Positions 1-4,063 of a DNA stretch of 5,005 nt are shown here, piece after piece. Under the pieces are notes generated by a model that saw only the letters and a list, made by a program, of their open reading frames with translations, was not told the origin of the DNA and did no database searches. The stretch's first letter is position 1; every line of letters begins with the position of its first letter. The DNA lies in NCBI GenBank assembly GCA_020628265.1, contig JAHDFG010000164.1:1-5005 (forward strand), in the 5' to 3' direction. The translations under genes and the position numbers were made by a program. Source of the DNA: Pseudooctadecabacter sp. (GTDB lineage: Bacteria > Pseudomonadota > Alphaproteobacteria > Rhodobacterales > Rhodobacteraceae).

Positions 1-434
1 TCAACGCCAAAAACCACGGCCAAGGCACCATGACCTACGCCGACGGCTACACCTACGTGGGCACATGGGCCAACGGCCAGCGCGAAGGCTTCGGCACCGC
101 GACCTACGCCGACGGGACCGTCTACGAGGGCGAGTTCATGGCCGGCCAGCGCCACGGCAACGGCAAGATCACAATGCCGGACGGCTTCATCTACGAAGGC
201 CAATGGGCCATGGGCGAAATCTCCGGCCTTGGCGTGGCCACCTACACGAACGGTGATGTCTACTCCGGCCAGTTCCGCTCCGGCCGCCGTCAGGGCACCG
301 GCACAATGACCTACGCATCTGGCCAAGTGGCCGAAGGTGACTGGCAGGACGGCGCGCTCGTGACCCAAAACGCCTCTAGCCCCGCGACGCAAAGCGTGGT
401 CGGCGAAGGGGAAGGCGTCGAAGCGACAGAATAA
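1..434 (+). CDS. MORN-repeat protein, 3' end (5' truncated)
   Basis: The reading frame is open from base 3 to a TAA at 432-434, giving 143 visible residues. The gene starts outside the window, so the internal ATG at 30 is not taken as the start. The visible part holds four complete MORN repeats of about 23 residues, each of the form Y-x-G-x-(W/F)-x-x-G-x-x-x-G-x-G followed by a T-Y-x-x-G-type turn. A partial repeat precedes them, and a degraded fifth unit (AEGDWQDGALV) follows. The end is a short acidic, repeat-free tail (GEGEGVEATE). MORN repeats form extended beta-hairpin stacks and are usually linked to membrane or protein binding; bacterial versions mostly lack a defined role. No enzymatic domain is visible, and the missing N-terminus could hold a signal peptide or another domain. 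The repeat family is clear and the specific function unknown. Confidence 0.9.
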   Translation, partial: NAKNHGQGTMTYADGYTYVGTWANGQREGFGTATYADGTVYEGEFMAGQRHGNGKITMPDGFIYEGQWAMGEISGLGVATYTNGDVYSGQFRSGRRQGTGTMTYASGQVAEGDWQDGALVTQNASSPATQSVVGEGEGVEATE

Positions 435-456
435 CGGAGTCAGTCGATCAATGTGG

Positions 457-500
457 CCGCCGCGCCTGCTGGGGATTTGACGCGGCAGCCTGCGTGGCGG
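457..500. terminator. candidate bidirectional hairpin between convergent genes
   Basis: CCGCCGCGC (457-465) pairs with GCGTGGCGG (492-500) over 9 bp including one G-U. CTGC (466-469) then pairs with GCAG (485-488), leaving a 3-nt bulge and a 15-nt loop. It lies in the 71-base gap between the stop of the MORN gene and the stop of the convergent small-protein gene, where a shared terminator is expected. No T-run follows the stem on either strand, so it is not a canonical intrinsic terminator. Confidence 0.3.
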
Positions 501-505
501 AGGAA

Positions 506-709
506 TTACCGGTTACGGCCGTTTCCGTTGCCTCTGCCTTTGCCTTTGGTTTCGGTCGTGGTGGTGTCATCAGTCACCCGCGGCGTACCTTCTTCTGTGC
601 CTTCAATGCCTGTGCCCGCAGCACCGTCAGGGAAAATGGATTGTGCAACAGTCGGGGTTGCCAACATTGCGGCAGCGATCGCGGCGGGGATGAGAAGTGC
701 TTTCGTCAT
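506..709 (-). CDS. small secreted low-complexity protein, function unknown
   Basis: This is a 67-residue product not recognised as any named family. It opens with a convincing Sec signal peptide: MTK, then a hydrophobic Ala-rich core (residues 4-18) and a small-residue end, with cleavage plausible after Ala22 (ATPTVA/QS). The mature part of about 45 residues has a Gly/Glu-rich acidic first half, a four-Thr stretch, and a strongly basic, Gly/Asn/Arg-rich end (KGKGRGNGNGRNR). The ATG is well supported by an AAAGGA ribosome binding site 8 nt upstream on the minus strand. There is no Cys, so it is not a lipoprotein. It is convergent with the MORN gene and lies 263 bases downstream of the GNAT gene on the same strand. 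Signal peptide and ribosome binding site make a real gene likely; the role is open. Confidence 0.75.
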   Translation of the reverse strand: MTKALLIPAAIAAAMLATPTVAQSIFPDGAAGTGIEGTEEGTPRVTDDTTTTETKGKGRGNGNGRNR

Positions 710-737
710 GGTCTTTATCCTTTGATCTGTGTTTCAC

Positions 738-764
738 CGTTGCCAGCGTTTCACGCCGCCAACG
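738..764 (-). promoter_or_regulatory. imperfect hairpin in the likely 5' UTR of the small secreted protein gene
   Basis: Outer arms CGTTG (738-742) and CAACG (760-764) and inner arms GCGT (746-749) and ACGC (753-756) nest around a 3-nt loop. One extra C-G pair (744/758) lies between two single mismatches. The structure sits about 29-55 nt upstream of the minus-strand ATG at 709. It overlaps a GTTTCAC direct repeat (731-737 and 748-754). It could be a 5'-UTR stem or an operator; no function is established. Confidence 0.3.
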
Positions 765-828
765 ATGATGTTGAGTAAGCGCACAGGTAAGAACGGGTCC
801 AATCAAGACGTCTCACAGAATATTGCTG

Positions 829-840
829 TCACGTAAGTGA
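829..840. promoter_or_regulatory. short inverted repeat TCAC-GTAA-GTGA in AT-rich spacer
   Basis: Four-bp arms TCAC and GTGA flank GTAA at the edge of the AT-richest part of the window (about 829-895). It is upstream of the small secreted protein gene, where its promoter is expected. I found no convincing -35/-10 pair, so the repeat is recorded only as a possible operator. Confidence 0.2.
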
Positions 841-895
841 ATAAAAACGAATTAAATGAAATCCGAAAATACCGTTTAAAATGAATGGCTTAAAA

Positions 896-1012
896 GCGGC
901 CAACCAGTCGCGCACAGCACGGCTTCAGTTACTTCGGGCTACAGATCTAATTTCGCTGTTCAAGCCAGATAATCACGCAACCGGCTTGCGGAACGTAATG
1001 CTGGTTGGCCGC
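896..1012 (-). repeat. 12-bp perfect long-range inverted repeat closing a 93-nt interior
   Basis: GCGGCCAACCAG (896-907) is the exact reverse complement of CTGGTTGGCCGC (1001-1012). The right arm is inside the final codons of the GNAT gene, and the left arm lies 66-77 bases beyond its stop. Read as GNAT transcript (minus strand), the second arm is followed directly by UUUUAAG. The whole could therefore fold as a structured 3' end closed by a 12-bp helix. The interior also contains a small CGCAA/TTGCG hairpin (976-990). It could be a long-range terminator-like fold, a 3'-UTR-derived RNA, or chance. Confidence 0.4.
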
Positions 1013-1431
1013 GTGTATCCCGAATGGGTCGTGCGCATCACTTCATGAAAGCCCAGCGCCTTAAAGACGGCATGGACCTCAACCAACTCCACCCGGCTTT
1101 GCAGCTCCAGCCAACCCAGACCCAGTTCAACTGCGCGGCGTTCGGCCAGCGCCATCAGCTCACGCCCGCCCCCGCGCCGCCGGTCCCGCACAGCCAGTTT
1201 GCCCACATAGAGGACCTGAGGTCTCGGCGTCAGCACCACCGTGCCCACAACCGGATCACCCAAAACCCAGACCTCTCCGGCAGGGTCGCGCAAATCATCA
1301 ACAGTCATCGAGGCCAGCGACGACGGCGGATCAATCCGCCCTTCCATTCCCGCGAAGGCTTCGACCATCACATCAAAGGCCTTAACCATTTCCGGACTGT
1401 CCGGGGGCAAATTTCGAATATCATGATCCAT
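973..1431 (-). CDS. GNAT family N-acetyltransferase
   Basis: This 152-residue protein has the length of a single GNAT domain. The acetyl-CoA pyrophosphate loop is clear: strand beta-4 (VLYVGKLAV, about residues 73-81) leads into RRRGGG (84-89), fitting (Q/R)-x-x-G-x-(G/A), then helix alpha-3 (ELMALAERRAVELGL). Motif B follows as GWLELQ (106-111) and VFKALGF (122-128), with Tyr139 as a possible general acid. The family transfers acetyl from acetyl-CoA to an amine; the substrate cannot be read here. ATG at 1431 is the first start after an in-frame TAA (1441-1443). Its ribosome binding site is weak, but the next in-frame Met (residue 15) has no better one. The gene stands alone, 134 bases from the photolyase stop, so it probably has its own promoter. 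Its upstream spacer has an 11-bp-phased repeat. Confidence 0.88.
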   Translation of the reverse strand: MDHDIRNLPPDSPEMVKAFDVMVEAFAGMEGRIDPPSSLASMTVDDLRDPAGEVWVLGDPVVGTVVLTPRPQVLYVGKLAVRDRRRGGGRELMALAERRAVELGLGWLELQSRVELVEVHAVFKALGFHEVMRTTHSGYTRPTSITFRKPVA

Positions 1432-1443
1432 ATCAACATCTTA

Positions 1444-1455
1444 CGGGAAATCCCG
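1444..1455. promoter_or_regulatory. palindrome CGGGA-AA-TCCCG just upstream of the GNAT gene
   Basis: Perfect 5-bp arms flank an AA centre, with the near edge 12 bases upstream of the GNAT start codon. It could be an operator or a small 5'-UTR stem near the ribosome binding region. The arms are short, so chance is possible. Confidence 0.25.
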
Positions 1456-1475
1456 CCAAATTGCCACATCCGCAG

Positions 1476-1515
1476 CCATACGCGAGCCATACGGTTGCCA
1501 TACGCAAACCATACC
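1476..1515. repeat. four CCATACG-type motifs at exact 11-bp spacing
   Basis: CCATACG starts at 1476, 1487 and 1498, and CCATACC at 1509; the first three are also preceded by G. The 4-bp linkers between copies differ (CGAG, GTTG, CAAA), so only the 7-bp core is held. Eleven bp is about one helical turn, placing all copies on the same DNA face, and 11 is not a multiple of three, so a coding origin is unlikely. The array lies 45-84 bases upstream of the GNAT start and 50-89 bases beyond the photolyase stop. It could be an iterated protein-binding site or a short slipped tandem repeat. Confidence 0.6.
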
Positions 1516-1564
1516 CGGTTTCTCGTTTACATTAATTAACACGTGCCGTGAGCCGCGTTAACGA

Positions 1565-3088
1565 TCAGACGGTCTCGCCCGCATCCAGCTTCGCCAAAAA
1601 CGCCTCCGCCTCCGACAACACCGTCTCGCGTTTGGCCTCGTCCATCCGGTCCCAAACGCGGTACATATTGCCCATGCGGTGGTTGTCCTTGAACCGTTCC
1701 CGATGCCGGTCAAGGAAGTGCCAATAAAGCAGGTTGAACGGGCAGGCATCCGGCCCCGTTTTGTCCTTCACCTTATAGCTGCAGCCCTTGCAGTAATCCG
1801 ACATCTTGTCGATGTAATTCCCGCTGGAAATATAAGGCTTCGAGGCGATGATGCCGCCATCGGCAAACTGGCTCATCCCGATGGTATTCGGCGCCTCGAC
1901 CCACTCGAATGCATCCGCATAAACCGCCAGATACCACTCATGCACTTGGCTCGGCTCGACCCCCGCCAACAGCGCGAAATTCCCCGTCACCATAAGGCGT
2001 TGAATGTGGTGGGCATAAGCCTCGTCATGGGTCTGCTCCACCGCCTTTTCCAGACAGCGCATCCACGTCTTCTGACCCCAATAAAGCCCCGGCAAATCGC
2101 GGCTATGGCCCAGCGCATTGCGCGACGTATAATCCGGCCCCTCAAGGAAATAGATGCCCCGAATATACTCCCGCCAGCCGATGATCTGACGGATAAACCC
2201 CTCGGCGGCATTGATCGGCGCCGCGCCCTCTTTCCAAGCCTCTTCAACAGCTTGGCAGACCTCCAGTGGGTCCAGCAGACCTGCGTTGATGTAGAGCCCG
2301 ACAATCGCGTGATAAAGGAACCGCTCCTCCCCCATCATCGCATCCTGAAAGTCCCCGAACTTGGGCAAACCGCCCTTCACCCAATGGGCCAGATGCTGTC
2401 GCGCTTGGCCTTGATCCGTGGCAAACCAAAAGTCATCGAGCGTGCCGAAATTTGTCCCGAACTTTTCTGCCACAAGGTCCAGAACCTCGCGCGTGACCTC
2501 ATCAGTCTGGAACCGCATCGGGCCGGAATAATCCACCGATCCAGGTGCGGGTTTGCGGTTGTCATGATCGAAATTCCACTTGCCGCCAGAGGGGTCATCA
2601 CCCTCCATCATCAGCCCCGTCTTGCGCCGCATCTCGCGGTAAAAATACTCCATCCGCAGCGCCTTGCGCCCCTCGGCCCAATCCTCAAATTCCTTGTGGC
2701 TGGCGATGAACCGATCATCCTGTAGGACCTCGACGTTCAACGGCAGATCACGCAACGCCTCAATCACCCGCCATTCACCCGCCTCGGTCGTCAAAACCGC
2801 ATCCGTGCCAAGCTCCTCCGCACGCTGCAGTAACACCCCATTAAGGCTACCAGGATTATCCTCATCATCCAGTTTCGAATACCGAACGTCCCAGCCGTCC
2901 TTGCGCAAGCGCGCTGCAAACTTGCGCATGGCCGTAAACAGAAAGGCAACCTTCTTGGGATGGTGCGGCACATACTCCGCCTCCCCCATGACCTCCGCCA
3001 TCACTACAACATCTTTACCTTTGTCCCCCGCCTGCAACGCAGACAGGTTTTCGGACAGTTGATCGCCAAGAACCAGAACCAACTTCAC
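1565..3088 (-). CDS. phrB: FeS-type (6-4) photolyase / bacterial cryptochrome (PhrB/CryB group)
   Basis: This blue-light FAD enzyme repairs (6-4) pyrimidine photoproducts. From GTG at 3088 it is 507 residues, the length I recall for Agrobacterium PhrB. An alpha/beta antenna domain starts at once (VLVLGDQL, residues 3-10), and the helical FAD domain fills the C-terminal half (GWREYIRG at 304-311). Four cysteines (C345, C433, C436, C449) have the same spacing as the 4Fe-4S ligands C350/C438/C441/C454 of PhrB. At the same offset of five, H360-H361 match the (6-4) active-site histidines, and W337, W385 and Y386 the electron-transfer chain. The group normally carries a lumazine antenna. The GTG is chosen because AGAGG lies 7 nt upstream and GTGA overlaps the dehydrogenase stop; the open frame to 3163 adds 25 residues that would precede the domain's first strand. 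The residue numbers for PhrB are from memory. Confidence 0.95.
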   Translation of the reverse strand: MKLVLVLGDQLSENLSALQAGDKGKDVVVMAEVMGEAEYVPHHPKKVAFLFTAMRKFAARLRKDGWDVRYSKLDDEDNPGSLNGVLLQRAEELGTDAVLTTEAGEWRVIEALRDLPLNVEVLQDDRFIASHKEFEDWAEGRKALRMEYFYREMRRKTGLMMEGDDPSGGKWNFDHDNRKPAPGSVDYSGPMRFQTDEVTREVLDLVAEKFGTNFGTLDDFWFATDQGQARQHLAHWVKGGLPKFGDFQDAMMGEERFLYHAIVGLYINAGLLDPLEVCQAVEEAWKEGAAPINAAEGFIRQIIGWREYIRGIYFLEGPDYTSRNALGHSRDLPGLYWGQKTWMRCLEKAVEQTHDEAYAHHIQRLMVTGNFALLAGVEPSQVHEWYLAVYADAFEWVEAPNTIGMSQFADGGIIASKPYISSGNYIDKMSDYCKGCSYKVKDKTGPDACPFNLLYWHFLDRHRERFKDNHRMGNMYRVWDRMDEAKRETVLSEAEAFLAKLDAGETV

Positions 3089-3744
3089 CACGGCACCTCT
3101 GCGCCCGAATAATCGTAAAATCCGCCCGTCTGTTCGGGGGTCAAGCCCAACAAAACATTGCACAAATTCCGCGCCGCGGTCGCTGCATCCACCTTCTTGT
3201 GACCAGGATATCCGGCGGTAAACGGCGTCTCAACAGTCCCGGGATGCAGCGCCACAATCGCCGCCTCCTTGCGCTTGCGCCCGATCTCGATCGCAGCCCC
3301 ATGTACAATCTGGTTCAACGCCGCCTTCGACGCACGGTAGGAATACCACCCGCCAATGCGATTATCGCCAATCGACCCGACGCGCGCCGACAACACGCCT
3401 ACATAGGACGCCCGCCCGCGCGGCAACAACCGTTCCACCTCAGCCAAAATCAAAGCAGGCCCAACAGCATTCACAGCATAAACATCCAAAGCTTGGCTCA
3501 CCGCCACCGCATCCAAAGCCTTCTCTGGCGCCCCGCCGGCCGCCAAAGTCCCGACAGCCACAAAGACCACGTCAAACGGCCCTTGCAGCCCGCCCAACAC
3601 ACGCCTGACCGAGGCCGCGTCTGTGACATCCAGACCGTCGCCTGACCGCGACACACCCGTCACGTCAAACCCGCGGCCACTCAACTCCTGCGCCACCGCG
3701 GACCCGATGCCCCCCGATGCGCCAATCACCAATGCTCGTTTCAT
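3085..3744 (-). CDS. short-chain dehydrogenase/reductase (SDR), C-factor/sniffer-like
   Basis: This 219-residue NAD(P)-dependent oxidoreductase has a Rossmann fold. The cofactor loop G-A-S-G-G-I-G is at residues 8-14, right after the first strand (RALVI). A conserved Asn92 follows, then Ser119 or Ser124 as catalytic serine and the Y-x-x-x-K pair Tyr136/Lys140 (YRASK). The HPGTVETPF loop (167-175) is typical of SDRs. Short length and the GS...GGWYSYRASKAALN stretch resemble CsgA/sniffer-type carbonyl reductases; the substrate is unknown. The start at 3744 (MKRALVIGAS) puts the Rossmann loop where the family expects it. The frame is open to an ATG at 3861, but those 39 extra residues run through an intergenic-looking region. 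Its TGA overlaps the photolyase GTG by four bases, so the two genes are likely co-transcribed and translationally coupled. Confidence 0.9.
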   Translation of the reverse strand: MKRALVIGASGGIGSAVAQELSGRGFDVTGVSRSGDGLDVTDAASVRRVLGGLQGPFDVVFVAVGTLAAGGAPEKALDAVAVSQALDVYAVNAVGPALILAEVERLLPRGRASYVGVLSARVGSIGDNRIGGWYSYRASKAALNQIVHGAAIEIGRKRKEAAIVALHPGTVETPFTAGYPGHKKVDAATAARNLCNVLLGLTPEQTGGFYDYSGAEVPW

Positions 3745-3784
3745 GAAGGCCGACCTAGCCTGCTCGCTGTGCCCTTCCAGCGTC

Positions 3785-3805
3785 TTTGGTTCCAAAATAC
3801 TCAAA
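3785..3805. promoter_or_regulatory. TTTGGttCCAAA palindrome with AT-rich flank, upstream of the SDR gene
   Basis: TTTGG and CCAAA arms (3785-3796) flank TT and are followed by ATACTCAAA. On the minus strand it reads TTTGAGTATTTTGGAACCAAA, 41 to 61 bases upstream of the SDR start. From memory, very similar GAGTATTTTTGGAACCAAAGA strings recur between genes in Rhodobacteraceae, which would make this a widespread intergenic element rather than a gene-specific operator. That recollection was not checked. Confidence 0.35.
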
Positions 3806-3863
3806 TCCGCCCCCTCCTGCCGCCCACCACGCCTGCAAGAGGGCACCAAACAAAACATCACGC

Positions 3864-3876
3864 GCGGCGCAGCCGC
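3864..3876. other. small GC-rich hairpin in the SDR-leuA divergent region
   Basis: GCGGC (3864-3868) and GCCGC (3872-3876) form a perfect 5-bp stem with a GCA loop, between the SDR gene and the leuA leader promoter. On the plus strand ACATTTT follows, which is too weak for a confident terminator. It may insulate or be chance. Confidence 0.2.
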
Positions 3877-3896
3877 ACATTTTCACAACATTTCCC

Positions 3897-3924
3897 TTTT
3901 CTTGCGCCTTTCGATTTGTATAAC
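3897..3924 (+). promoter_or_regulatory. probable promoter of the leuA leader
   Basis: TATAAC (3919-3924) matches the sigma-70 -10 consensus at five of six positions. The best-spaced -35 is weak: TTTTCT at 3897-3902, 16 bp away. A T-rich stretch precedes it. A -10 here puts the transcription start at about 3930-3932, on or next to the leader ATG. TTGCGC at 3902-3907 was set aside as a -35 because the spacer would be only 11 bp. Confidence 0.45.
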
Positions 3925-3931
3925 TGCCCCC

Positions 3932-3988
3932 ATGACGCGCATCGCTCATATTCCGGCCCTCCTTGGCCTACTCCTTAGCCGCCTCTGA
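3932..3988 (+). CDS. leuL: leuA leader peptide (leucine attenuator peptide)
   Basis: This 18-residue peptide, MTRIAHIPALLGLLLSRL, ends 75 bases before the leuA start. Six of its residues are Leu, five of them within codons 10-15. The Leu codons are CTC, CTT, CTA, CTC, CTT and CTC: none is CTG, the codon that dominates in leuA just downstream. This is what a ribosome-stalling sensor of charged tRNA-Leu would look like. No Shine-Dalgarno sequence precedes the ATG, and a -10 box lies only 7 bases upstream, so translation may begin at the very 5' end of the mRNA, as reported for the rhizobial trpL leader. The stop codon lies inside the 5' arm of a downstream 10-bp helix, tying translation to RNA folding. 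The symbol follows the enterobacterial leu leader by analogy. Conservation in relatives would settle it. Confidence 0.75.
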   Translation: MTRIAHIPALLGLLLSRL

Positions 3989-4033
3989 GCGTGCCTTTTG
4001 GCGCGACCGCTCAGAGGGGACGACGCGCCAGAA
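3943..4033 (+). promoter_or_regulatory. leucine attenuator: competing RNA helices upstream of leuA
   Basis: Four segments can be read. Segment 1, CGCTCA (3943-3948), lies in leader codons 4-6 and pairs with TGAGCG of segment 2 (3986-3991). Segment 2, CCTCTGAGCG (3982-3991), pairs perfectly over 10 bp with segment 3, CGCTCAGAGG (4008-4017). A further helix pairs TTTTGGCGCG (3996-4005) with CGCGCCAGAA (4024-4033), 10 bp with one G-U. Its arms interleave with the 2:3 helix, so the two exclude each other or form a pseudoknot. Inferred logic: a ribosome stalled at the Leu codons covers segment 1 and lets 2:3 form, blocking the last helix; a ribosome at the stop codon covers segment 2 and lets the last helix form. 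No U-tract follows that helix, so canonical intrinsic termination is not shown. Confidence 0.65.
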
Positions 4034-4063
4034 AAATTCAAGGATAAACAAGGACCTACCGAC

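Noticed and set aside
896..1012. A miniature transposable element bounded by the 12-bp inverted repeats
   Set aside because: No target-site duplication is seen (AAAA outside the left end, GTGT outside the right), and the right arm is part of a normal GNAT C-terminus.
1441..1512. 23-codon minus-strand small ORF just upstream of and in frame with the GNAT gene
   Set aside because: It has no ribosome binding site and no notable codon content. It reads through the 11-bp array in changing frames, so coding does not explain the repeat.
1476..1515. CRISPR-like array
   Set aside because: The repeated unit is only 7 bp and the spacers 4 bp, far below CRISPR dimensions; there are no cas genes.
1540..1561. 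Photolyase terminator from TTAAC/GTTAA arms or the CACG-TGC-CGTG hairpin (with TTAATTAA nearby)
   Set aside because: Stems are only 4-5 bp and no true T-run follows on the minus strand; support is too weak for a feature.
1679..2725. Plus-strand open frame of 348 codons opposite the photolyase
   Set aside because: It is entirely antisense to a gene with all its family residues in place; the translation shows no recognisable motif.
3089..3163. 25-residue N-terminal extension of the photolyase
   Set aside because: It overlaps the SDR coding end. The GTG at 3088 has a well-spaced ribosome binding site and gives the family length.
3745..3861. N-terminal extension of the SDR to an ATG at 3861
   Set aside because: The Rossmann strand begins right after the Met at 3744. 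The extra 39 residues cover an intergenic palindrome and have no expected SDR element.
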